A DNA stretch of 64,000 bases from Bdellovibrionales bacterium RIFOXYC1_FULL_37_79 (GCA_001770015.1 MEQB01000039.1:1-64000), one strand, 5' to 3'; counted from the first letter of the stretch, positions 1 to 8,112 are shown. Translations and numbers: made by a program. The notes: a model not told the origin generated them from the letters alone.

Positions 1-85
1 AAAGATTATTCCTTATCAGGCAAACTCGGCCAACAAAAAAAATCTAACAAGGCCTGTCTTTTGACAAAAAAAATTTACGTTATGG

Positions 86-631
86 GTGAGCAGTTACTAT
101 TCCGGTACTACAGTATCACCATTAATGGCCGCAATTGATTGGAATGTTTCTATTACAAAGAAAGCATTGATTGAATTATTACTATCTTCGGGGGCCAGAG
201 TTGATTTTAAAGATGAGGATGGAAGCGATGCCCTCTTATATTTGGCGTCTAGCTTTTGCTCAGGTGTGGGTATAATTGAAGGTATGGGGTGGCTTGAAAT
301 GCTTGTTGATAAAGGGTCCAACGTGAACACATCGAATAACTACGGGATCACCCCCTTAATGCATATTGCTCGATGTGGAGGTAATGAGGAGTTTAACTAT
401 TTAATAAATAACAATGCTAATATTTATGATAAAAATTCTGACGGTAAAACCGTTTTAATGTATGCGGCGTGCGATAACAGGCTTGATGATTATAAAGTAC
501 GAAGGTTGCTTGAAAAAGGTGCCGAAGTAAATGCTAGAGATAATAGAGGACAAACTGCGCTTTACTACGCAACAAAATGTAATATTTCTAAAATTATAAA
601 GGCCATTGTCCAATTTGGTGGCACGTTTTAA
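86..631 (+). CDS. Ankyrin-repeat protein (N-terminus uncertain)
   Basis: A 181-residue protein made almost entirely of about five ankyrin repeats. Repeat hallmarks such as TPLM, TVLMYAA and TALYYA, each followed by a helix and a G-A-x-V-N type turn, fall near residues 9-43, 45-83, 85-115, 118-152 and 154-181. Ankyrin repeats mediate protein-protein contacts; the partner is unknown. The first possible start is the GTG used here. An in-frame stop lies only about 22 bases upstream and no good ribosome-binding site is visible. The protein lacks the signal peptide that the second ankyrin protein of this window (56732) has, and it begins inside a repeat. The true gene may therefore start upstream in another frame (frameshift or 5' truncation) beyond the window edge. 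The repeat identification is firm; the start is not. Confidence 0.7.
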   Translation: MSSYYSGTTVSPLMAAIDWNVSITKKALIELLLSSGARVDFKDEDGSDALLYLASSFCSGVGIIEGMGWLEMLVDKGSNVNTSNNYGITPLMHIARCGGNEEFNYLINNNANIYDKNSDGKTVLMYAACDNRLDDYKVRRLLEKGAEVNARDNRGQTALYYATKCNISKIIKAIVQFGGTF

Positions 632-773
632 TTGTTTCTTGTATGGATTGTTTTTTTAATTTTGGTTCGTTCCTTGTTGGCATCCCATCGTCTGATGCTG
701 GTCGAACCGTATTTTTTTAATGTGATTTTAAACTGTTATGGCAGCGTTATAGTCGAAATTTCGTAAAAAAAAG

Positions 774-849
774 TGGTGGAGATGACAAGGATCGAACTTG
801 CTACCTTCTCGCTGCCAGCGAGACGCTCTCCCAGATGAGCTACACCCCC
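774..849 (-). tRNA. tRNA-Ala, anticodon GGC
   Basis: Read on the minus strand, this folds into a complete cloverleaf: a 7-bp acceptor stem, a D-arm with GCUC/GAGC stem, a perfect 5-bp anticodon stem around the loop CUGGCAG (anticodon GGC), a 5-nt variable loop and a T-arm with loop UUCGAUC. The acceptor stem carries G3-U70, the classic alanine identity element, so sequence and anticodon agree. The CCA end is encoded (774-776). A TACAAT -10-like hexamer lies 12 bases upstream (861-866). A run of T follows the 3' end but without a convincing hairpin. No integrase or attachment-site duplication is seen beside it. Confidence 0.95.
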
Positions 850-860
850 ACGGAATCTAT

Positions 861-866
861 ATTGTA
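861..866 (-). promoter_or_regulatory. Possible -10 box of tRNA-Ala promoter
   Basis: On the minus strand the hexamer TACAAT lies 12 bases before the first base of the mature tRNA, giving a leader of about 5 nt. No clear -35 hexamer stands at 16-18 bp upstream. Confidence 0.35.
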
Positions 867-1017
867 TCTAATCTAATTAATAAATTGTGAATTTTCAAGT
901 ATAAATAAAGAAAAAGAAGAATCTCTTGAAGTAAAAATGGCGGACGAGATTATTTTAATGGTTTTCTTACATGATGAGTTGTATATTCCGGATCCAATTG
1001 GAAGACGAGGGGGATTT

Positions 1018-1818
1018 ATGGGGAAAATAGGTTGCGGGCTAGTTGTTTTATCAGCGGTGATGTCGTTTCAAGCAAGTGCAAATTTTGAAGTTTTGCAGTC
1101 GATTAGAGATGCGGTGGTAGTGATACCATCTGGATATTATATCATGGGTAGCCCAGTGGAAGAGCCCGGGCGGTTTTTTAATGAAAGACAGCATGAGGTG
1201 GAAATTTCCAGGGACTTCGAGTTAATGTCAAAAGAGGTCAGTCAGCTGCAGTGGTTTTCCATTATGGGTGATAATCCTTCCAAGTTTAAAAATAGAGAAC
1301 ATTGCAAAGACTATCAAGTGATCAATGATGTTTCGATGTGCCCTAATAATCCTGTCGAAAATATTTCTTGGTATCAAACCAAGACGTTTATTAAAAAATT
1401 AAATGAAAAGGAAGGTAAGGAATTATATCGGTTACCAACTGAAGCCGAGTGGGAATATGCAACGAGGGGAGGCACCAAGACTGCTTACTCGTTTGGTAAT
1501 GATCCGGCCCAGCTTCGTGATTTTTCGTGGTATTTTGAAAATGCAAACAGGATGACTCATTCGGTAGATACAAGAATGGTTAATCAATTTATGTTGCGTA
1601 ATATGCATGGAAACACTTGGGAGTGGGTGGAGGACTGGTACACGGATTTTCCTGCAGGTGGTATAGATCCCAAAGGGCCGGTTCACGGGAACTTGAAAGT
1701 GATTCGGGGTGGTGGCTGGTTAAGTCTTAAAGAGGCTTTGCGATCGGCTTTCCGGTTTTATGTGAAACCAGGATGTGGTTATCATGATGTTGGATTTAGA
1801 TTAGTGAGAATCCAATAG
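1018..1818 (+). CDS. Secreted FGE-sulfatase (SUMF1) fold protein
   Basis: A 266-residue protein starting at the ATG preceded by GAGGGGG. An upstream in-frame ATG at 937 would add 27 residues in front of the signal peptide and is disfavoured. Residues 1-22 form a signal peptide ending in QASA. The rest is a formylglycine-generating-enzyme/C-type-lectin-like fold: PSGYYIMGSP (37-46), NPVENISWYQ (111-120), RLPTEAEWEYATRGG (138-152), MHGNTWEWVEDWY (196-208), VIRGGGW (228-234) and VGFRLVR at the C-terminus. The cysteine pair that makes catalytic FGE an oxidase is absent: the segment after VIRGGGW has no CxxxxC. This is therefore more likely a binding or structural member of the family than a true FGE. 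The gene stands alone and converges with the DJ-1 gene. Family assignment is strong; the role is unknown. Confidence 0.85.
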   Translation: MGKIGCGLVVLSAVMSFQASANFEVLQSIRDAVVVIPSGYYIMGSPVEEPGRFFNERQHEVEISRDFELMSKEVSQLQWFSIMGDNPSKFKNREHCKDYQVINDVSMCPNNPVENISWYQTKTFIKKLNEKEGKELYRLPTEAEWEYATRGGTKTAYSFGNDPAQLRDFSWYFENANRMTHSVDTRMVNQFMLRNMHGNTWEWVEDWYTDFPAGGIDPKGPVHGNLKVIRGGGWLSLKEALRSAFRFYVKPGCGYHDVGFRLVRIQ

Positions 1819-1840
1819 TATAGGGTAGTGGTTTTCAATA

Positions 1841-2383
1841 TTAGTAAAGCAAATCTTTCTTAAGATTGTTGCAGATATTTTTTCCCATAAAGAATTTAAC
1901 AATTTCGAGCGCAAATTCCATGGCGGTGGCAGGTCCTTTGGAAGTCATGATATTTTTATCAATAATGACGTTTGGACTTTCTTCATAATGAGGTGATTTA
2001 ATCTGATCCTGGAGCCCAGGATAGCAGGTGAATCGGCCCTTTAGAACTTGGGCCGTATCCAGTGCCAGAGGAGCCGCACAGATGGCCCCAATGGTCTTAG
2101 TCTGCTGATTTAATTCTTTGATGAGACCTTGGACGTATTGGTTTTGGCACAGCCCTTGGGTTCCTTGCATTCCACCTGGAAGAAGTATCATATCAATTTG
2201 GTCTGCAGTGACGTTTTTTATCAAAGTGTCAGTTTTTATTTTGATTTGATGACTACCTTCAATCCATTCTTCATTAACACCGGCAATGATGACGTTGATC
2301 TTGGCCCTTCTTAAAATATCAATCAAGGTGATGGCCTCTAATTCTTCAAAACCGCGAGCAAGAGGGATGCAGATGGTAGGCAT
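1841..2383 (-). CDS. DJ-1/PfpI (ThiJ) family protein
   Basis: A 180-residue protein of the DJ-1 branch of the glutamine-amidotransferase-like superfamily. The nucleophile elbow GAICAAP places the reactive cysteine at residue 102. The conserved glutamate that polarises it in DJ-1 is E16 in GFEELEA. LLPGG near residue 70 forms the family's glycine-rich turn, and SKGPATAMEFAL near the C-terminus is typical of DJ-1/YajL. Relatives act as deglycase or redox-stress chaperones, or bind oxidised cysteine; which activity applies here cannot be told. It is a single gene, divergent from the response regulator at 2528. Confidence 0.9.
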   Translation of the reverse strand: MPTICIPLARGFEELEAITLIDILRRAKINVIIAGVNEEWIEGSHQIKIKTDTLIKNVTADQIDMILLPGGMQGTQGLCQNQYVQGLIKELNQQTKTIGAICAAPLALDTAQVLKGRFTCYPGLQDQIKSPHYEESPNVIIDKNIMTSKGPATAMEFALEIVKFFMGKNICNNLKKDLLY

Positions 2384-2473
2384 AGAAACTCCTTATGTTT
2401 CACGATACATGGTTTATTATATGGAAGAAAAACCAAAATTAAAGCAAAACTCTCGCAAAATTGGCAAAATTAA

Positions 2474-2482
2474 TGCTATAAT
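2474..2482 (+). promoter_or_regulatory. Extended -10 promoter element TGCTATAAT
   Basis: A perfect extended -10 (TGC followed by TATAAT) lies 45 bases before the GTG start of the response regulator. No good -35 hexamer is present, as is usual for extended -10 promoters. Confidence 0.5.
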
Positions 2483-2527
2483 TTTTGGCATTGGTGATAA
2501 GAAAATAGAAGGATTTTGGAGAATTAG

Positions 2528-3196
2528 GTGGAAAAAAATAACCGAATCTGGATATTGGAAAATGACCGGCAAGTAATTGATCTTTATAAAATTATTTTTG
2601 ATGTGAGATTTGAAACGACCTACTTTGATAAATTTTCCCAGTTTCAAGCGTATTATGAAAAAAATAAAGAAAATAATGTACCCGCCATGCTTATTAGTAC
2701 GTTGTCATTAAGCGATGGAAATTTAATAGAGTTTTTTAATAATCACAGGGATATTTTTGCGGAAATATCATTCTATATTGTGGCAGATATTGATGACCTG
2801 GAGATAATGAGATTTTTTTATAAGAATAAGGCCATGGGTTATCATATTAAACCAATCAATTCAAATGAGTTGATTGCCAATCTTGAATGGGTGCTTAGTA
2901 AAAACCAAATTTTAAAAAAAATGGAATTGCCGGTGGAAGAAAAACCGACCTTTATTTTCAGTGAATTAACCTCCAAGGAGCAGCAAATATTTGATTGTTT
3001 GTTAAGTAGCAAGGATTATATTTGTAGTAGGGAGGCCATTACGGATAAAATTTGGCGAGGATTAATGGTGCATGAAAAAACCTTTGATGTTCATTTATGT
3101 AATTTAAGAAGTAAATTATCCAAACGAGGAATAAAAATTCAAAAACTCGGTCAGGGAAATTATCTGCTCGAAAATATCGAAAAATTCTTAAAATAA
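2528..3196 (+). CDS. Atypical OmpR-type response regulator without phospho-acceptor
   Basis: A 222-residue protein with an N-terminal receiver-like domain (about 5-120) and a C-terminal OmpR/PhoB winged helix (about 145-218, ending with the K-L-G-Q-G-N-Y-L-L wing). The receiver is degenerate. The acidic pair is reduced to ENDR, and the segment that should hold the phosphorylated aspartate reads LISTLSLSDGN, with threonine at that place; a lysine before proline (HIKP) is kept near residue 109. It is therefore probably not controlled by ordinary phosphotransfer. The start is a GTG with GGAG about 7 bases upstream. No kinase gene is adjacent. It most likely binds DNA constitutively or responds to another signal; its targets are unknown. 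Confidence 0.8.
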   Translation: MEKNNRIWILENDRQVIDLYKIIFDVRFETTYFDKFSQFQAYYEKNKENNVPAMLISTLSLSDGNLIEFFNNHRDIFAEISFYIVADIDDLEIMRFFYKNKAMGYHIKPINSNELIANLEWVLSKNQILKKMELPVEEKPTFIFSELTSKEQQIFDCLLSSKDYICSREAITDKIWRGLMVHEKTFDVHLCNLRSKLSKRGIKIQKLGQGNYLLENIEKFLK

Positions 3197-3218
3197 ATCT
3201 TATACGGATGCTAAAAAA

Positions 3219-3245
3219 GTTAAGAAGGTTAAGAAAGTTAAGAAA
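3219..3245 (+). repeat. Three tandem copies of GTTAAGAAR
   Basis: A 9-bp unit is repeated three times head to tail (GTTAAGAAG, GTTAAGAAA, GTTAAGAAA). It lies between two convergent genes and overlaps the stop codon of the minus-strand XRE gene. No hairpin forms, so it is not a terminator of the usual kind. Confidence 0.7.
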
Positions 3246-3516
3246 CTTTCAGGTCCTTGCTTGAAGAATTAGTCGCACTTAAAACATATAGGTCATGGAG
3301 AAAATTAATAACTTCAGCTTTAGGGGTTTGAGTGGCCTCAATAATTAAACTAAACTCGTTAGATGGAATGATTTGGGAAGCCGATTCATATTCCTTGATA
3401 TCCTTGGTCAAAATGCCGGTTTTAGCAGACAAATCTTCAATGCTGAAACCACAACGTTGTCTGGCGTTTTTGATAAATGCGGAAAATTCTAAATAATAGT
3501 ATTGGGATAGATCCAT
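3238..3516 (-). CDS. Small XRE-type helix-turn-helix protein
   Basis: A 92-residue protein. Residues 10-70 fit the lambda-repressor/Cro-like helix-turn-helix: FIKNARQRCGFSIEDLSAKT followed by a recognition helix (GILTKDIKEYES) and IPSNEFSLIIEAT. There is no extra domain, so it is probably a small DNA-binding regulator, perhaps of a neighbouring gene. It is transcribed away from the glycerophosphodiesterase gene behind it by a 96-base gap and ends against the response regulator. No toxin or partner gene is adjacent, so an antitoxin role is not supported. Confidence 0.7.
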   Translation of the reverse strand: MDLSQYYYLEFSAFIKNARQRCGFSIEDLSAKTGILTKDIKEYESASQIIPSNEFSLIIEATQTPKAEVINFLHDLYVLSATNSSSKDLKVS

Positions 3517-3612
3517 AAAAATCCTTCATAAAACTTTACTATAAAAATAGCGTTACTGAGTGAATTATTCAAGTAAATTTATTCAAAATTTTCTTAACTA
3601 AATTGATTTTCC

Positions 3613-4368
3613 TTATAGATGCTCAAGGCAGCGGGTGGGGTAATTGGTGGTGATGTAGTCGACTGAGAGTGAAATAAATTTTTTTATATCCAGTGGATGA
3701 TCCACCGTCCATACCCCAACTTGTTTATTGTGTTTTTTTAGTTCCACGATATTGGCTGCACTGGTGTTGTTGTATAAAAGGTTGACCCCATGGAAAGAGG
3801 TGGTATGTGAAGGGTATTTTTGCAGATGCAGTAAAGTCGCTTCTTTTAAGATACCTCTCTCTTTAATTTCAAGATAGAGCCAAAATAGATAAGATGCAGA
3901 AAAAGAAATAAAATAAACTCTTTCTGGAAAGTGTTTGTAATAGTCGTAAATAAGGCGAAGATCAAAACTGGTGGGGGGATCTTTGACCTCGATGAAAATT
4001 TTTATGGGATATTGAGAGAGTGTTTTCAAGGCCGCTTCGAGAGTCAAAATGGGTTCGCCGTTTAAAAGTCGGCAGTGGCGAAGATCATTAAGCGTAAGCG
4101 TAGTGATTTTATTTTCCCTTGGGCAAAGAGGGGAGTTCAGAGTGACTCTTTTTAAATTTTCGTCATGCAGAAGAATGGTGGTTTGATCAGAGGTGTGCCG
4201 AAGGTCAAATTCAACGCCATGAGTTTTGATTTCAGCAGCAGATTGAAGGGCCGCTTGGGAGTTTTCCAAAAAAGTGGAACTATTGCCCCGATGAGCAACG
4301 CATTCGACAGCATCAGTGGCAGAATATCCAAGGTTAAAAAGGAACAACCAAAAAAGAAAATATCTCAT
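3613..4368 (-). CDS. Secreted glycerophosphodiester phosphodiesterase
   Basis: A 251-residue GDPD-family TIM barrel behind a signal peptide (residues 1-16, hydrophobic FWLFLFNLGYSA). The metal and catalytic motifs are present: AHRGN near residue 26, GVEFDLRHT and LLHDENLKRVT in the first third, and FIEVKDP in the middle. The C-terminal GVWTVDH and DYITTNYP motifs are also typical. The enzyme splits glycerophosphodiesters (deacylated phospholipids) to glycerol-3-phosphate and an alcohol, here in the periplasm or outside the cell. Its length is normal for the bacterial short form. It lies 37 bases beyond the hybrid kinase gene on the same strand and may be co-transcribed with it. Confidence 0.9.
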   Translation of the reverse strand: MRYFLFWLFLFNLGYSATDAVECVAHRGNSSTFLENSQAALQSAAEIKTHGVEFDLRHTSDQTTILLHDENLKRVTLNSPLCPRENKITTLTLNDLRHCRLLNGEPILTLEAALKTLSQYPIKIFIEVKDPPTSFDLRLIYDYYKHFPERVYFISFSASYLFWLYLEIKERGILKEATLLHLQKYPSHTTSFHGVNLLYNNTSAANIVELKKHNKQVGVWTVDHPLDIKKFISLSVDYITTNYPTRCLEHL

Positions 4369-4405
4369 AGTTTACTGTAGCAAAAAAGTAAAAAAAATAA
4401 AAGTT

Positions 4406-6850
4406 TTAATTAGGAGGGGTATGTTTATAGAGAACCTGAATTTCTTTTATCAGATTTTCCCTGGTGAAAGGCTTTTTGAGCAAGTTAATATTTTTCTTTT
4501 TTAGAAAATCAACAATTTTGGCATCATTTAGTTCACCAGTAATGATCAGTATTTTGGGGCATTCTTTTTTATTATAATCAATAATTTTTTGCACTAATTC
4601 ATCACCACTCATCTGAGGCATTTTTAAGTCAGTTAAGATAAGGTCGAAGTCATTTTTTTGATATTGATTAAAGGCCTCTAGGCCATTGGAGGCAGCCGTG
4701 ACGGTGGCCTTTTCCAGTTCCAGAAAATCCATCAGGATTTCTCTGATATCATCTTCATCATCTACTACCAAGATTTTTTTACCTGCTAATGAAACACTGA
4801 ACTCCGGCATGGTTGATTGGGAGGTGATGTTTTCATTTTCTATATAATCGGCCAGTGGCAGGGAGATAAAAAAGGTGGTTCCTACGTTCAGGGTACTTTC
4901 AAAATCAATACTACCCCCGTGATTATTAATGATGGTCTGGCAAATGCTAAGTCCCAGTCCGGTGCCAACTCCGGCAGGTTTGGTGGTATAGAAGGATTGA
5001 AATATTTTGCTTCTAGCATGTTCGGGAATACCTGAACCATTATCGGAGATGGCAAGAATGACCTTTTTGCCTATGACTTTACAGTTGATGGTGATATTTC
5101 GATGATATTTTTTGTCTTTCAGAGCATCTTTGGAATTGTTGATAAGATTTAAAAGCACTTGCTGGATTTGATCCTTGGAGCATTGGATATAGGCTTTTTC
5201 TTTGGAGTAATTCATCATCAGATGAATGCCTTCTTTTTCATAAATAATATTGATAAGGTTGAAGTTTTCTCGGATAATTTCATTGGCATCCCATATTTGG
5301 GAAGCACTACTTTCACTTCGAGAAAGCCCTTTCATGCCCTGGATGACTGATTTTATTCTTTCGATGGCGGTGGTGATGGTTGCCAGGTGTTTGCTTACGC
5401 TATTGGCGATGCCCTGGTCAGCATGGATTTTGCTTTTCATGATTTCCAGATTGCCCATAATAATGGATAAAGGATTGTTTACTTCGTGGGCCACTCCCGC
5501 AGCTAATTCTCCAACTGCTGCCAATTTGGTAGAATGAAGTAATTTTTTATTCATTTCCTCTTTTTGTTTTTCCGCATTCTTTTTTTCAGTGATATCCTTA
5601 TCGACACCGATAAATCCCTGTAAAACACCTTTTTCATCAAAGGTCGGAACACCATTTTTTTGAAAAATTTTTATTTGTCCGTCCTTCGTCAATACCTGAT
5701 TTTCATAATCCACTATTGGATTTTCTCTTTGATAGAATATTTCTAGGTCCTTAATGAATTTATTTTTACAGGCGTGATCAATTACCAATGAACAGTGCTG
5801 GTTTTGGAGTTCGTTCACGCTATAGCCAATTTGCCTATCAACGGCATTTGAGATATAAGAATAATTGCCGTTTCGATCAATTTCCCAAAACCAATCGGCA
5901 GTACTCATAATAATATCATGGAGCCGTTGCTCATTTTGGGCCAGGGCTTTTTCTGCTTTTTTCAAACTGGTTATATCAACCAGAGTCTCTAACATATATT
6001 TTTTCCCATGCATCTCGATTACAATGGCATGTTTAATCATATGGATGGTTTCATTTTTTCGATTGATAATATCGATTTCTTTAATTTTTTGTTCGGGACT
6101 TCCCTTATTGAGGGGACAGGATGCTAGTCCTTTGCAAAAAAAGGTATAGCATTTTTTATTAATAATTTCGTCTCTAGGTAGCCCAAATAAATCTTCAGTT
6201 GCCTTGTTGACTTGAATAATCATTTGCTTGTCGTCAATGAGCAGAAATCCTGTGGGACTGCTTTCAATCAACTTTTCAAAACGGCGATTGCTCATCTCCA
6301 AATCAGATAGTGATTTTTCTCTCTTGGTAATTTCTCCGAGTAATCCCAAATAGGTTTCGATGAGATCCTTGGATTTTAATTTTACGGATGCTTCATATTT
6401 TAACATTCCATAGGCCATCAGTGTCTGCTGATTGGTTAAAAAGAAAAGAAAATTGCTTTCATCAGTGGTTTTGGTTATGGGTATTTTCAACTTGCTTAAA
6501 GCATCAACTTGCTTGGTGGATAGATCATTTAGGTCGATAAGATTACATGCCAAGGGCAACTCAAAATCTTTTATCAGTCTCATATCAAAAGGAATATCGT
6601 TGGTTATATTTATGATGGAATTTGATTTTGATACTTGATATTGAGATAACTTGGTTACATCAATGCCTTCAATGATAGACAATAATACCTGATCGGCGTT
6701 TGAAATAATTAACAGGTTACGGGTCAATTGTTGGAATACTGAATTGCCGTATAATCCCGAGCAACTAATAATGGTATTATAAATAATACGAAATAATTTA
6801 TTTCTTTCTTCAAATATTTTTAAAGATTTTTCGCTGTATTTGAGATTCAA
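4406..6850 (-). CDS. Hybrid sensor histidine kinase (PAS-PAS-HisKA-HATPase-REC)
   Basis: An 814-residue cytoplasmic kinase with no membrane segments. Residues 1-180 are an unassigned, possibly GAF-like input region. PAS1 (about 190-300) carries the cysteines C234, C239 and C245, a pattern common in PAS domains of anaerobes. PAS2 spans about 305-425. HisKA has its phospho-histidine at H455 (GVAHEVNNPL), followed by an HATPase_c domain with N, G1 and G2 boxes. A C-terminal receiver starts around 690 with ILVVDDEDD and the phospho-aspartate in LILTDLKMP. The start is a TTG preceded by AAGGAA, overlapping the end of the upstream YeeE gene, so it is translated with the sulfur-transport genes. By context it may sense a sulfur or redox signal; that is inference. 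Confidence 0.9.
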   Translation of the reverse strand: MNLKYSEKSLKIFEERNKLFRIIYNTIISCSGLYGNSVFQQLTRNLLIISNADQVLLSIIEGIDVTKLSQYQVSKSNSIINITNDIPFDMRLIKDFELPLACNLIDLNDLSTKQVDALSKLKIPITKTTDESNFLFFLTNQQTLMAYGMLKYEASVKLKSKDLIETYLGLLGEITKREKSLSDLEMSNRRFEKLIESSPTGFLLIDDKQMIIQVNKATEDLFGLPRDEIINKKCYTFFCKGLASCPLNKGSPEQKIKEIDIINRKNETIHMIKHAIVIEMHGKKYMLETLVDITSLKKAEKALAQNEQRLHDIIMSTADWFWEIDRNGNYSYISNAVDRQIGYSVNELQNQHCSLVIDHACKNKFIKDLEIFYQRENPIVDYENQVLTKDGQIKIFQKNGVPTFDEKGVLQGFIGVDKDITEKKNAEKQKEEMNKKLLHSTKLAAVGELAAGVAHEVNNPLSIIMGNLEIMKSKIHADQGIANSVSKHLATITTAIERIKSVIQGMKGLSRSESSASQIWDANEIIRENFNLINIIYEKEGIHLMMNYSKEKAYIQCSKDQIQQVLLNLINNSKDALKDKKYHRNITINCKVIGKKVILAISDNGSGIPEHARSKIFQSFYTTKPAGVGTGLGLSICQTIINNHGGSIDFESTLNVGTTFFISLPLADYIENENITSQSTMPEFSVSLAGKKILVVDDEDDIREILMDFLELEKATVTAASNGLEAFNQYQKNDFDLILTDLKMPQMSGDELVQKIIDYNKKECPKILIITGELNDAKIVDFLKKKNINLLKKPFTRENLIKEIQVLYKHTPPN

Positions 6851-6851
6851 A

Positions 6852-7391
6852 TCAATTCCTTTTTAAGCTAAGTAACGTATACCACACCATGGCCCCCAGT
6901 ACGCTTGGAAATATAATATAACCCGGATCAATATTGATTAGTCCTGGCAAAATGATATTTTGTACATGGTAGCTATGGTTTAAAAGGGGGTTAAGGATAA
7001 AAACCACTAAGGCCATACCAGGTATAAAGGATAAAAGAACAATTAAAAATAGCAGGTTTCCTTCACCGAGCTGACGGAGAGTACCCAGAATGCATCCTCC
7101 ATTTAAAATAATACCAGCGCCAAAAATCATGCCTGACAGGAGGTTATAAAAACCAAAACCGCGCAGTTCTCCGATCGGTTTTAAACCAAGCTCAGGAGAT
7201 ACAAATGAGGATAGATAAAAGCCCAGCGCTGAAATAATAAAAATAAGCAAGGTCATTCTAATTATACGTTTGGGTTTGCCTATAAAAATTTCTCCCAGAC
7301 CATGGGCAAAACACAGCCCTGCTCTTTGAATAAAAAAACCAAGTCCTATCCCAAATAAAAAACCAAAGGTTAATAGTAAGGAAAATGTCAT
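6852..7391 (-). CDS. YeeE/YedE-type sulfur-transport membrane protein, first half
   Basis: A 179-residue hydrophobic protein with about five membrane segments. It carries the two signature patches of the YeeE/YedE (TsuA) family: GFFIQRAGLCFAHG near the N-terminus and IILNGGCILGTLRQLGEGN in the middle. These cysteines relay thiosulfate-type sulfur in characterised family members. Full-length YeeE has two such halves in one chain; here it is about half that length and a second half-length relative follows in the same operon. The gene is preceded by GGGGG and is contiguous with the kinase gene. Together with TusA this forms a thiosulfate-sulfur import and relay module. Confidence 0.85.
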   Translation of the reverse strand: MTFSLLLTFGFLFGIGLGFFIQRAGLCFAHGLGEIFIGKPKRIIRMTLLIFIISALGFYLSSFVSPELGLKPIGELRGFGFYNLLSGMIFGAGIILNGGCILGTLRQLGEGNLLFLIVLLSFIPGMALVVFILNPLLNHSYHVQNIILPGLINIDPGYIIFPSVLGAMVWYTLLSLKRN

Positions 7392-7404
7392 ATTAATGAA
7401 CCCC

Positions 7405-7842
7405 CTATTTGGTTAAGTTTTTTTTGATGATCACCAGATAGACGATGTATCCACCAATGAAGATGCCTGCTCCAGATATAAATGATGAAATGGAGAGCAT
7501 GGGAAAACCAATGACAAAAGAAGTGGTGCAGGTGCCCGGTGCTAGGGTGATGCCAATTCCAATCAATACTCCACCAATAATGGCCTTGGGGATGTCCTTT
7601 GGCCTGGGAATTTTCAAGTTAAATTCTTTTGACATCATGGCGCCGCCGAAGGCCCCGACGATCACGCCCATGTTGACCAAGAAAGCAAATAAGAAAGCAT
7701 TGTTGGGACCAAAGTTACCAATCATTGGTAAGAAGCTACTGCCGCCAATCCAAAATTTTTTAATACTAAAGTACATAATGATATTGAGAGTGCTAAACAG
7801 GATAATCATGATCATGCTTTTATTAAAAAGCTGTTTTAACAT
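7405..7842 (-). CDS. YeeE/YedE-type sulfur-transport membrane protein, second half
   Basis: A 145-residue membrane protein with about four hydrophobic segments and the YeeE signature GGVLIGIGITLAPGTCTTSF, whose cysteine corresponds to the sulfur-relay cysteines of the family. I place the start at the ATG preceded by GAGG (7 bases away) rather than the TTG four codons upstream that overlaps tusA. It lies between tusA and the other YeeE half, with gaps of 8 and 13 bases, so all three should be co-translated. The two half proteins probably assemble into one transporter. Confidence 0.85.
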   Translation of the reverse strand: MLKQLFNKSMIMIILFSTLNIIMYFSIKKFWIGGSSFLPMIGNFGPNNAFLFAFLVNMGVIVGAFGGAMMSKEFNLKIPRPKDIPKAIIGGVLIGIGITLAPGTCTTSFVIGFPMLSISSFISGAGIFIGGYIVYLVIIKKNLTK

Positions 7843-7850
7843 GCAAAACC

Positions 7851-8075
7851 TCAACTTTTATTTATGGTTATTTCCCAGTAGGAAGTTATTTTTTTAATAC
7901 ATATTTTTAAGTCGGCATAGTCAGATAGTTCTTCGGGAATGGATTTAAGCGCCAGTGGATCATCAATTTGAAAGGAAACACTTTCTAAAGGATTCATTTC
8001 ATCCACGATACTGATGACTTCCATGATGGGAAAGGGACACACCTTTCCCCGCAGATCAATGGTTCTATTTTTCAT
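7851..8075 (-). CDS. tusA: TusA-family sulfur carrier protein
   Basis: A 74-residue protein with the TusA/SirA fold and the sulfur-accepting motif CPFP at C13 (canonical CPxP). TusA proteins carry a cysteine persulfide to downstream acceptors. Next to YeeE-type transporters they take sulfur from imported thiosulfate. It is the first gene of the module tusA-yeeE-yeeE-kinase. A TATAAT lies only about 13 bases before the ATG, and an inverted repeat lies some 40-55 bases upstream. Because [FeFe]-hydrogenase assembly demands much iron-sulfur cluster synthesis, the location just downstream of that island is suggestive but unproven. Confidence 0.88.
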   Translation of the reverse strand: MKNRTIDLRGKVCPFPIMEVISIVDEMNPLESVSFQIDDPLALKSIPEELSDYADLKICIKKITSYWEITINKS

Positions 8076-8112
8076 AGCTATGATTATAACAATGAATTAT
8101 AAATATTTAATA

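Noticed and set aside
97-330. Open frame on the minus strand opposite the first ankyrin gene
   Set aside because: It mirrors the ankyrin frame, has no ribosome-binding site and no recognisable protein pattern.
755-764. Palindrome CGAAATTTCG downstream of the tRNA as a terminator
   Set aside because: The arms leave no loop, and the T-run lies on the tRNA side of it rather than after it, so it does not form an intrinsic terminator for the tRNA.
774-849. tRNA-Ala as an integration site of a mobile element
   Set aside because: No integrase, no repeated tRNA 3' end and no mobile genes were found on either side.
1018-1818. True formylglycine-generating enzyme activating sulfatases
   Set aside because: The active-site cysteine pair is missing and no sulfatase gene is present.
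3206-3248. Lys/Val-rich reading (KVKKVKKVKKL) of the tandem repeat as a coding tail
   Set aside because: The frame has no start, and the upstream response-regulator frame ends in a stop before it; the lysine pattern just follows from the repeat.
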